A stretch of 64,000 nucleotides of DNA. Source: Actinoplanes missouriensis 431 (GTDB lineage: Bacteria; Actinomycetota; Actinomycetes; Mycobacteriales; Micromonosporaceae). The notes below the pieces were generated by a model. The model worked only from the letters and a program-made list of their open reading frames with translations, did no database searches and was not told the origin of the DNA. The position numbers and the translations under genes were made by a program. Where the stretch lies: assembly GCF_000284295.1 (NCBI RefSeq), contig NC_017093.1, positions 6,882,001 through 6,946,000 on the forward strand, read 5' to 3'. Below are positions 44,521 to 52,542 of the stretch, one piece after another (the stretch's first letter is position 1; every line of letters begins with the position of its first letter).

Positions 44521-45477
44521 ATGGAACTCAGAGACTTCGGCAGGCTGGGACGGATCAGCGCGCTCACGCTCGGCGGTGGTGGCCTCGGCGGTGTCTGGGG
44601 CGCCACCGACCGCAGCGAGGCGGTGGCAACCGTCCACGCCGCGATCGACGCCGGCATCACGATGTTCGACGTGGCCCCGAGTTACGGCGACGACTTCGAG
44701 GCCGAACGAGTGATCGGCGAGGCGCTCCGCAACTCACCCGACGTCCAGGTCACCTCGAAGGTCCAGGTCCACGACGTCCCACCGGGCGGCGACTTCGCCC
44801 GTTTGATCAGCAGCAGCCTCGAAGGCTCCCTGACCCGCCTCGGCCGCGACCACCTGGACCTCTTCCTCCTGCACACCCAGCTGCTCCCCCGCGACGGCTC
44901 CGCCACCGCTCCCGGCACGATCCACTGGCAGTCCTACCAGGACGCCGTGGTCCCCGCCTTCGAGCACCTCCGCGAAACCGGCAGGATCCGCGCCTGGGGC
45001 ATAACCGCCGTAGGCCACCCCGCATCAGTGCTGGACGCGCTGCGCGCGCCGGCCCGCCCCAACGCCGCCCAGGTGATAGTCAACCCGCTCGACCTGAACG
45101 GCGACATGTGGATCTATCCCACAGTCCCCTCTGAGAATCAGGCCGTTCTCGCCACCGCGCAATCACAGGGTGTGCCGGTCCTGGGCATCCGCGTAGCCGC
45201 AGCCGGCTCCCTGACCGACTCCCTGGACCGTTCCGTCCCGCCGGACCACCCGGCAGCAATCGACTTCGCCCGAGCGGCCCCGTTCCGCGAACTAGCCGCC
45301 GACTGGGGCACATCCGCAGCAACCCTGGCCCACCGCTACGCCCTGAGCGTCCCCGGCGTAGCAAGCGTCATCCTCGGCGTGAAGAACCGAGCCGAGCTGA
45401 CCGAATGCCTGAAAGCCGAAGCGGAAGGCCCGTTGCCTCCCGAGCAGCTCGCCGCCCTGAGAGTCCTCCGCCCCTGA
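44521..45477 (+). CDS. Aldo/keto reductase
   Basis: A 318-residue NADPH-dependent oxidoreductase with the catalytic tetrad Asp50, Tyr55 (MFDVAPSYGD), Lys80 (TSKVQVHD) and His118 (LFLLHTQL). The barrel continues with WGITAVGHPASVL, QVIVNPLDLNGDMWIYP and GVASVILGVKNRAEL. It reduces aldehydes or ketones; the substrate is not predictable. Its promoter carries a MerR-type palindrome, suggesting induction by a toxic or oxidised compound. No MerR gene is adjacent in the window. Confidence 0.92.
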   Translation: MELRDFGRLGRISALTLGGGGLGGVWGATDRSEAVATVHAAIDAGITMFDVAPSYGDDFEAERVIGEALRNSPDVQVTSKVQVHDVPPGGDFARLISSSLEGSLTRLGRDHLDLFLLHTQLLPRDGSATAPGTIHWQSYQDAVVPAFEHLRETGRIRAWGITAVGHPASVLDALRAPARPNAAQVIVNPLDLNGDMWIYPTVPSENQAVLATAQSQGVPVLGIRVAAAGSLTDSLDRSVPPDHPAAIDFARAAPFRELAADWGTSAATLAHRYALSVPGVASVILGVKNRAELTECLKAEAEGPLPPEQLAALRVLRP

Positions 45478-45508
45478 CCCGCGTCACCAAGCGCGCCCAT
45501 GCAAGGCT

Positions 45509-45576
45509 TTGGGGGCGGAGATCGCCCACGCAGGGATCAAGCCTGACCGCCCGGAGTGGGTGATCTCCGCCCCCAA
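45509..45576. terminator. Long hairpin after the aldo/keto reductase gene
   Basis: A 21-bp stem with one G-U pair (45509-45529 with 45556-45576) and a 26-nt loop. Before the IS insertion it sat between convergent aldo/keto reductase and parC genes as a shared terminator; it now lies 18 bp from the IS-side target repeat. Confidence 0.75.
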
Positions 45577-45597
45577 GACCGCCCAGCTCGCGCCTAG

Positions 45598-47036
45598 TAG
45601 TGCTTTGTCATGATCCGCGTCGGCGGGCTCGTTTCCGTTGCGGGAACGGGGTTCGGCAGGTCGGGCATGCGCCGATGAGGTAGACGAGCAGGAGTTGCAG
45701 GCGTCGGAGTACGGCGTAGAGGGTCATTCCGGCGCATGGGTTTTTGGGTCGAGGCGTTGCAGGGTGAGGAAGATGTGTGCCGCGGAGACGAGGGTGACGT
45801 GGTGGTGCCATCCCTGCCAGGTGCGGCCTTCGTAGTGGTCGAGGCCGAGACCGGTCTTGACTTCGCGGTAGTCGTGTTCGATGCGCCAGCGCAGTTTCGC
45901 CCAGCGGATCAGGGTGCGTCTCGCGGTCCGGGCGGGTAGGTCAGAGAGCCAGTACTTGATCGGCTCCGGGTTGCCGGGCGGCCATTCGGCGATGAGCCAG
46001 GCCTCAGGTAGGTCCTCGCCGCGGTGCGCGGACAGCAGGGTTCGCCCGGCCGGACGGACCCGGGTGAACACGAAGTGCGAGGACATCAGGAGCGGGCGGC
46101 CGCCGCGGCTGCGGGAGCCGGGTCGCCAGGTCACTCTCCGGGCTTTGCCGGTGCCGGTGGTGATCAGTTCGGTGAGGGTCGGCGCCGGCTGCTGGTAGCG
46201 GGGCGTGGGATAGGAGCCGACGCCGGCGTAGTCCCCGGCCGTGCGGATCGTCGAGGCCGGGTAAGCGGTGAGCCTGCCGCTGACCTGCACCAGGTGGGGC
46301 AGCCCGCGTTCGGTCAGGGCGAGGCGGAACTCTGCGGCGTCGCCGTAGCCGCAGTCGGCCACGATCAGCGGCGGGCGATGTCCCCATCGCAGCAGTTCGT
46401 CGATCATGTCCAGGGCGAGGCGCCACTTCTCCCGATGGGTCACGTCGTCGCTGATCCCGGCGCGGCGGCGACGGTTGTGGACATCGCTGGTGGCCTTTGG
46501 TGAGGCGGGATCCCAGGACTCCGGCAGAAACAGTCGCCAGTCCACGGGGCAGGATGCGGTGTCGGTGACCATGCTGACGCTTACGGCGATCTGGCAGTTG
46601 GTGACCTTGCCCGCGGTGCCGGTGTACTGCCGGGCCACACACGGCGAAGCGGTGCCGCATTTGAGCAGGCCGGTGTCGTCGATGGCCCATGCCGTCGGGA
46701 CGATCGCCTGGTCGGCCAGCGCGGCGATCCGTCGCCGGACCGGCTCGACCTGCCACGGACTGTTGGTCACGAAGTGGTTCAACGCCTGCTCATGCACGCC
46801 CTGCAGCCGAGCGGCCATCGGCTGGATCGACTTACGCCGTCCGTCGATCATCAGCCCTTGCAGATACGCGGCCGCACGATCCTGCCAGCCGGCCCTGGTC
46901 AGCGAGGCGAACACGTCCGACGCGAACTCGGCCAAGTCGTCACGCAACCGGTCAGCCTCAGCAACGTCCATACCTCAACGACAGCAACCCACCGTCAACA
47001 AGTCACCATCAGCCACTCGAAAGTGACAAAGCACTA
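45598..47036. mobile_element. IS701-family insertion sequence, complete
   Basis: A 1439-bp element with perfect 13-bp terminal inverted repeats (TAGTGCTTTGTCA at 45598-45610 and its complement at 47024-47036), flanked by CTAG on both sides (45594-45597 and 47037-47040). CTAG fits the 4-bp YTAR target duplication of the IS701 family. It carries one intact transposase gene. The right CTAG supplies the stop codon of parC. Confidence 0.93.
45724..46971 (-). CDS. IS701-family DDE transposase
   Basis: A 415-residue intact transposase. The start is typical of the family (YLQGLMIDGRRKSIQPMAARL), and the candidate DDE residues are in AWAIDDTGLLKCG, LIVADCGYGDAAEF and WRIEHDYREVKTGLGLDHYEG. It runs in the same direction as parE-parC and lies just past the parC stop, so read-through from the topoisomerase operon could express it. 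The gene is uninterrupted, so the element may be mobile. Confidence 0.95.
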   Translation of the reverse strand: MDVAEADRLRDDLAEFASDVFASLTRAGWQDRAAAYLQGLMIDGRRKSIQPMAARLQGVHEQALNHFVTNSPWQVEPVRRRIAALADQAIVPTAWAIDDTGLLKCGTASPCVARQYTGTAGKVTNCQIAVSVSMVTDTASCPVDWRLFLPESWDPASPKATSDVHNRRRRAGISDDVTHREKWRLALDMIDELLRWGHRPPLIVADCGYGDAAEFRLALTERGLPHLVQVSGRLTAYPASTIRTAGDYAGVGSYPTPRYQQPAPTLTELITTGTGKARRVTWRPGSRSRGGRPLLMSSHFVFTRVRPAGRTLLSAHRGEDLPEAWLIAEWPPGNPEPIKYWLSDLPARTARRTLIRWAKLRWRIEHDYREVKTGLGLDHYEGRTWQGWHHHVTLVSAAHIFLTLQRLDPKTHAPE

Positions 47037-49556
47037 CTAGTCCCGCTCGATCAGATGCCCGACGAGCTGCGGCCCCATGATGACGGCCGTCCCCGACCCA
47101 TCACGCCGGGAGTCAACCTCAGGCAGCTCAACAGGGTCCCCGGTAGAAGACGCCCCGACGGGGCGAGGACCGACCCACGCCACGGACAGCGCCGTCTCCC
47201 CCTTCAGGAACCGCTGCACCCGAACCCCACCGGTGGCCCGCCCCTTCGCCGGGTACAGCCCGAAGGGGGTGACCTTCACCTGGGTCCCGGTCGACGTGAC
47301 CACCATCGGCTCCCCGTGCTGCGGGTCCGACGTGGACACCGCGTTGAACGACAGAACCTCCGCCTCGGCGGCGACGTTGATCCCGGCCATCCCGCCGCCC
47401 TTGAGCCCCTGCGGCCGCACGAGTTTCGCCGGGAACCGCAGCAGCGACGCATCCGACGTGACGAAGACCAGCGACTCCGCCCCGTCGGTGAGCCACGTCG
47501 CCTGAAGGACCTCGTCACCCTCCTTCAGGGTGATCACCTCGAACTCGTCGGAGCGGACCGGCCACTCCGGCGCGCACACCTTGACGATGCCCTGCTTCGT
47601 CCCGAGCGCGAGCCCCGGCGAGTCCCCGGCCGCGAGCGGCGCCATGCCGACGACTCTCTCGCCCTTGTGCAGCGGGACCAGCTCGGACGCGGACATCCCG
47701 CCGCGCAGCGACACGGTGCCCGACTGGTCGGGCAGCACGGGCAGGGTCAGCACGTCGGTCTTGAACGCGCGCCCCCGGTTGGTGACGAGCAGGATCCGCC
47801 CGCGGGCCGTGGAGTGGATGACCGCGCGTACCGCATCGTGTTTGATCCGGCCGCTGCGCTTGCGCGCCTCGGTGCTCTCCTCGCTCTCCGCCGCGGTCCG
47901 GGCGATCAGCCCGGTCGCGGAGAGGATCACCTGGCAGGGGTCGTCGGCGACCTCGAGCGGGCCGGCCGGCACCGACGCGGCGAGCACCTCCTTGAGATCA
48001 CCGTCGATCAGCGTGGTGTGCCGCGGGCGGCCGAACTCGGTCGCCACCTCGGCGAGCTCGTCGGAGACGACCTGCTTGAGGACGTCCTCGTTGTCCAGGA
48101 TCCGGGTCAGCTCGGCGATCTCGTTGCGCAGCCGCTCCTGCTCGGTCTCCAGCTCGATCCGGTCGAACCGGGTGAGCCGCCGCAGCGGAGTGTCCAGAAT
48201 GTACGTCGCCTGGATCTCGGAGAGCCCGAACTCGCTCATCAGCCCGGCCTTGGCGGCGGCCGCGTCGTCGCTGGCCCGGATCAGCGCGACCACCCGGTCG
48301 ATGTCGATCAGGGCGATCAGCAGGCCATCGACCAGGTGCAGGCGGTCCTCGCGCTTGGTGCGCCGGAACGTGGTCCGCCGGGTCACCACGTCGTAGCGGT
48401 GCTGGACGAAGACTTCGAGCAGCGCCTTGAGCCCGAGGGTCCGCGGCTGCCCGTCGACGAGCACCAGGTTGTTGATGCCGAACGAGCTCTCGAGCGGGGT
48501 GAGCCGGTAGAGGTCGGCGAGCAGCGCCGTCGGGTTCACGCCGATCTTGCACTCGATGACCAGGCGGGTGCCGTGCTCGCGGTCGGTGAGGTCCTTGACG
48601 TCGGAGATCCCGACCAGGCGCGCCGCCTGCCGCTGGCCGCGCCGCGGACCGGAGGTGATCAGCTTGCCCTTCACCTCGTCGGTGATCGCCTCGATGATCT
48701 TCTCGGCGCCGACGCCGTAGGGCAGCTCGGTCACGGTGATCGCCTGGCGGCCACGGCCGCCCTCGAGCAAGCCGGTCTGCGCGCGGGCCCGGATGCGCAC
48801 CACGCCACGGCCGGTCTCGTAGGCCCGGCGCACCTCGTCCAGGCCGAGCAGCTGCCCGCCGGTGGGCAGGTCGGGGCCGGGGACGAAGCGCATCAGCTCG
48901 TCGAGGTCGGCCTCCGGGTGGGTGATCAGGTGCCGGGCGGCGGCCACGACCTCGCCCAGGTTGTGCGGGATCATGTTGGTCGCCATCCCGACCGCGATCC
49001 CGGACGTGCCGTTGACCAGCAGGTTCGGGAAGGCCGCCGGCAGCACCTTCGGCTCCTGCTCAGAGCCGTCATAGGTGGGCTTGAAGTCGACCGTGCCCTC
49101 GCCGAGCTCGCCGACCAGCAGCATCGCCTCGGGCGACATGCGCGCCTCGGTGTACCGCGCGGCGGCCGGACCGTCGTCGGGCGAGCCGAAGTTGCCGTGG
49201 CCGTCGATGAGCGGCGTATTGAGCGAGAAGTCCTGGGCGAGCCGGACCAGGGCGTCGTAGATCGCCACGTCGCCGTGCGGGTGGTACTTACCCATCACGT
49301 CGCCGACGACCCGGGCACTCTTCACGTACGGCCGGTCGGGGCGGTGGTTCTGCTCGGACATCGACCAGAGGATCCGCCGGTGCACGGGCTTGAGCCCGTC
49401 CCGCGCGTCGGGCAGCGCCCGTGAGTGGATCACCGAGTACGCGTACTCCAGGTAGGAGTCCTCGACCTCGGTGGTGAGCGGGTTGTCGATGACCCGGGCG
49501 CCTGGCTGGTCGAACGCGGACAGGTCGACACGGTTCTCGGATTTGCGGCGTGCCAT
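47037..49556 (-). CDS. parC: Type II topoisomerase subunit A (ParC-like)
   Basis: An 839-residue DNA-cleaving subunit. Landmarks are LEYAYSVIHSRALPDARDGLKPVHRRILW, the quinolone-region VMGKYHPHGDVAIYDALVR, the catalytic tyrosine in AAARYTEARM (Tyr135), FPNLLVNGTSGIAVGMATNMIPHNL and a C-terminal beta-pinwheel with GGVRVQRFL. Location next to parE with no gyrase-specific GyrA box favours ParC. TTG 49559 precedes ATG 49556; the latter with GAGAGG upstream is chosen. Its TAG stop is part of the CTAG target copy of the IS, so the protein remains complete. Confidence 0.92.
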   Translation of the reverse strand: MARRKSENRVDLSAFDQPGARVIDNPLTTEVEDSYLEYAYSVIHSRALPDARDGLKPVHRRILWSMSEQNHRPDRPYVKSARVVGDVMGKYHPHGDVAIYDALVRLAQDFSLNTPLIDGHGNFGSPDDGPAAARYTEARMSPEAMLLVGELGEGTVDFKPTYDGSEQEPKVLPAAFPNLLVNGTSGIAVGMATNMIPHNLGEVVAAARHLITHPEADLDELMRFVPGPDLPTGGQLLGLDEVRRAYETGRGVVRIRARAQTGLLEGGRGRQAITVTELPYGVGAEKIIEAITDEVKGKLITSGPRRGQRQAARLVGISDVKDLTDREHGTRLVIECKIGVNPTALLADLYRLTPLESSFGINNLVLVDGQPRTLGLKALLEVFVQHRYDVVTRRTTFRRTKREDRLHLVDGLLIALIDIDRVVALIRASDDAAAAKAGLMSEFGLSEIQATYILDTPLRRLTRFDRIELETEQERLRNEIAELTRILDNEDVLKQVVSDELAEVATEFGRPRHTTLIDGDLKEVLAASVPAGPLEVADDPCQVILSATGLIARTAAESEESTEARKRSGRIKHDAVRAVIHSTARGRILLVTNRGRAFKTDVLTLPVLPDQSGTVSLRGGMSASELVPLHKGERVVGMAPLAAGDSPGLALGTKQGIVKVCAPEWPVRSDEFEVITLKEGDEVLQATWLTDGAESLVFVTSDASLLRFPAKLVRPQGLKGGGMAGINVAAEAEVLSFNAVSTSDPQHGEPMVVTSTGTQVKVTPFGLYPAKGRATGGVRVQRFLKGETALSVAWVGPRPVGASSTGDPVELPEVDSRRDGSGTAVIMGPQLVGHLIERD

Positions 49557-49566
49557 CAATGACCTC

Positions 49567-51648
49567 TCAGGCGTCGATCGTCTCTTGGTCGATCCGGCCG
49601 GCGGCCTCGATCAACCAGTTCTTCCGGGGTTCGACACGCTCACCCATGAGCAGCTCGAGGGTGGCCTCGGCGCGCTCGGCGTCCTCGATGGTGATCCGCC
49701 GGACGGTCCGCGCCGCCGGGTTCATCGTGGTCTCCCAGAGCTCGTCGGCGTCCATCTCACCGAGGCCCTTGAACCGCGGCACGGGTTTCTGCACCTGACG
49801 GCCGCCGCGCTCGAAGCGCGAGACGGTGCTCTCCATCTCCTGCTGGGTGTACGTGTAGATGGTCTCCGCGTTGCGGCCCTTGGTGACCACCTTGTGCAGC
49901 GGCGGCATCGCGGCGAAGAGCCGGCCGTGCTCGATGACCGGCCGCATGTACTTCGCGAAGAGCGTGATCAGCAGGGTCCGGATGTGCGAGCCGTCGACAT
50001 CCGCGTCCGCCATGATCATGACCCGGCCGTACCGCATCGCGCCGATCTCGAACGTGCGCCCGGAGCCGGCGCCCAGCACCTGCACGATCGCCGAGCACTC
50101 GGCGTTGTCGAGCACCTGCTGCAGGCTGGCTTTCTGCACGTTGAGGATCTTGCCGCGGATCGGGAGCAGCGCTTGATATTCCGAGGAGCGGGCCATCCGG
50201 GCGGTGCCGAGCGCGGAGTCACCCTCGACGATGAACAGCTCGGAGCGGTCGATGCCGATGGCGCGGCAGTCGACCAGCTTGGCCGGCATCGACGCGCCCT
50301 CGAGCGCGGTCTTGCGGCGGGCGGCGTCCTTCTGCTGTTTCTGGGTGAGGCGGACGCGGGCGGCGTCCACCACTTTCTGCAGGACCGTGCGCGCCTCGGC
50401 CTTGGTCTTCCGGTTCTCGATCCACTCTTTCACGTACGCCTCGACGAGCCCCTGCATCACCCGGGTGACGCCGGCCGTGGAGAGCTCGTCCTTGGTCTGC
50501 GAGGTGAACTGCGGCTCCGGGACCCGGACGTGGATGACCGCCGTCATGCCCTCCAGCAGGTCGTCCAGAACCGGCGGCTCCTCCTTGGGCTTGAGCAGCC
50601 CGCGGGTGTTGCGGACGGCCTCGGTCAGCGACCGCACCAGAGCCCGCTCGAAGCCCTTGCGGTGGGTGCCGCCGTGCACGTTGCGGATCGTGTTGGTGAA
50701 GCACTCGACGGTGCGCTCGTAACCGGTGCCCCAGCGGAAGGCGACCTCGATCTGGGCGTGACGAACCACGTTCGACTGCATGACGCCGTTGGCGTCGGCG
50801 GCGTTCTCCTTGTAGGTGCCCTCGCCGGTGACCATGAGGATGCCGGAGACCGGCTTGTCACCCGACGGGGTCAGAAACTCGACCATGTCGGTGAGCCCGT
50901 TGGGGTAGTGGAAGGTCTCGGTGGCCGGTTCCTCGGCGGTCGCGTCGAACAGTGTGTACTGAACGCCGGGGACCAGGAACGCGGTGTTGCGCAGCTTGGT
51001 GCGGACCGCGTCGACGTCGAGCCGGGCGCCGGTCTCGAAGTAGCGAGCGTCGTACCAGTATCGGATGCTGGTGCCGGAGGGCTCGCCGCGCTTCATCTTG
51101 CGCACGACGCGCAGGCCGGCCTCGCGGGTGAAGGAGGCCTCCGGGCCGGGGCCGTCGAAGGAGCCGGGCACGCCGCGCTGGAACGAGATCTCGTGGACCT
51201 TGCCGTCCCGCTTGACCGTGACGTCGAAGCGCAGGGCCAGCGCGTTGACCGCGGAGGCGCCGACGCCGTGCAGGCCGCCGGAGGTCTTGTAACCCGAGCC
51301 GCCGAACTTGCCGCCCGCGTGCAGCCGGGTCAGCACCAGCTCGACGCCGGAGAGGCCGGACTTGCCGTGCACGTCGGTGGGGATGCCGCGGCCGTCGTCG
51401 TCGACCTGGACCGAGCCGTCGGAGTGCAGCGTCACCGCGACCTTGGTGGCGAACCCCGCCACGCCCTCGTCGGTGCAGTTGTCGATGATCTCGTTCGCGA
51501 GGTGGTTGATGCCCCGGCTGTCCGTGGACCCGATGTACATACCCGGGCGTTTGCGGACAGCGTCCAGCCCTTCCAGGTGCGTGAGGTCGTCAGCCCCGTA
51601 CAAGGTCTCTGGCTGTGCGGTCACGAGGCAGTACTCCCGATCGGCCAT
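49567..51648 (-). CDS. parE: Type II topoisomerase subunit B (ParE-like)
   Basis: A 693-residue ATPase subunit: LDAVRKRPGMYIGSTDSRGINHLANEIIDNCTDE (GHKL ATP site), VDDDGRGIPTDVHGKSGLSGVELVLTRLHAGGKFGGSGYKTSGGLHGVGASAVNAL, the TOPRIM EGDSALGTAR, PIRGKILNVQKAS and IMADADVDGSHIRTLLI. The parC gene starts 10 bp downstream on the same strand, so the pair is one operon. ATP hydrolysis here drives strand passage for chromosome decatenation. Confidence 0.95.
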   Translation of the reverse strand: MADREYCLVTAQPETLYGADDLTHLEGLDAVRKRPGMYIGSTDSRGINHLANEIIDNCTDEGVAGFATKVAVTLHSDGSVQVDDDGRGIPTDVHGKSGLSGVELVLTRLHAGGKFGGSGYKTSGGLHGVGASAVNALALRFDVTVKRDGKVHEISFQRGVPGSFDGPGPEASFTREAGLRVVRKMKRGEPSGTSIRYWYDARYFETGARLDVDAVRTKLRNTAFLVPGVQYTLFDATAEEPATETFHYPNGLTDMVEFLTPSGDKPVSGILMVTGEGTYKENAADANGVMQSNVVRHAQIEVAFRWGTGYERTVECFTNTIRNVHGGTHRKGFERALVRSLTEAVRNTRGLLKPKEEPPVLDDLLEGMTAVIHVRVPEPQFTSQTKDELSTAGVTRVMQGLVEAYVKEWIENRKTKAEARTVLQKVVDAARVRLTQKQQKDAARRKTALEGASMPAKLVDCRAIGIDRSELFIVEGDSALGTARMARSSEYQALLPIRGKILNVQKASLQQVLDNAECSAIVQVLGAGSGRTFEIGAMRYGRVMIMADADVDGSHIRTLLITLFAKYMRPVIEHGRLFAAMPPLHKVVTKGRNAETIYTYTQQEMESTVSRFERGGRQVQKPVPRFKGLGEMDADELWETTMNPAARTVRRITIEDAERAEATLELLMGERVEPRKNWLIEAAGRIDQETIDA

Positions 51649-51756
51649 GGGTGGTCAAGACGGCGCGAGCCTACCCGGCGCCTGTGACACTTCTGCCCCA
51701 GGCGAGGCAGGTCTCAACCACACCGTGGCCTAAATCAGGTTAAAACCAGACAAAAA

Positions 51757-52365
51757 CTAGGCAACTGCCGCCAGCGAGGCGGTCTGTGGCTGCAACGCGC
51801 GGAACAGATCCAGAGGGTACGGCTTACCGGGCACCGACACCGGCGGAAGCTCCTGATACGCGATCAGCGTGTCCGTCACCGCGCGGGTGGCGGCGCACAC
51901 CACCACGGTGTCGTGCGGCGCGTACGACTGAAGCCGCGACGCGGTCGTCACCACGCTGCCGCTGACCATCGCGTAACCGCCGTCGAACGCGGCGAGCGGA
52001 TCGAGGATCACCTCGCCGGTCGCCAGCCCCACCCGGGTCCGGACCGGGAACCTGCCGGCCAGGAGACGCCCCCTCAACGTCTCCTGGACCGACAGGCCCG
52101 CCCGGACGGCCGCAGCGGCCGCCTCCGGGCCGAATCCGGCCTCCCCCGCGCCGAAGACCGCCATCACCGCGTCACCGACGTACTTCTCGACGATGCCGCC
52201 GCACGCGCGGACCACTGCGGACACTGCCGAGAAGTAGTCCCGCTGCAACGCCCGGACGTCCGCGCAATCCAGCCGGTCGACAAGCGTGGTGTAGCCCACG
52301 ATGTCGATGAACAGCACGGTGACGTCTTGGCGCCGCTCCTGTTCGGCCATGGTGATGGTGGTCAT
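51757..52365 (-). CDS. Stand-alone class III nucleotide cyclase domain, probably degenerate
   Basis: A 202-residue CHD-type catalytic domain without sensor or membrane parts. Metal-binding Asp21 (LFIDIVGYTTL) and Asp65 (VEKYVGDAVMAVFG, with Lys61) are present. The transition-state segment reads VSGSVVTTASRL: Thr140 replaces the usual Asn while Arg144 remains, and the purine-selecting Asp of the usual DYxVxGDxVN is absent. Reduced activity, changed product or a non-catalytic role is possible. ATG 52365 has GGGAG ten bases upstream. It is divergent from a LAL regulator gene; in many actinobacteria these two modules are fused in one chain. Confidence 0.82.
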   Translation of the reverse strand: MTTITMAEQERRQDVTVLFIDIVGYTTLVDRLDCADVRALQRDYFSAVSAVVRACGGIVEKYVGDAVMAVFGAGEAGFGPEAAAAAVRAGLSVQETLRGRLLAGRFPVRTRVGLATGEVILDPLAAFDGGYAMVSGSVVTTASRLQSYAPHDTVVVCAATRAVTDTLIAYQELPPVSVPGKPYPLDLFRALQPQTASLAAVA

Positions 52366-52542
52366 GTGTCTCACGCTCCCCCAGGTCACTGCGTTGACCG
52401 GGAGTACGGTGCCAGCCCTGGCGAAGACGCGGATCCGCAGAACGACGTATCTCTGACAGCATCGGCCCTCGTCATTTTTGTGACGGAGAACAGGCCGAAC
52501 CGACGACAACGTGATAGGCCGATTCGCATTAGGCTGCCGGTC

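Noticed and set aside
46689..49424. 911-residue plus-strand frame
   Set aside because: Spans the IS end and parC on the opposite strand; a coding shadow only.
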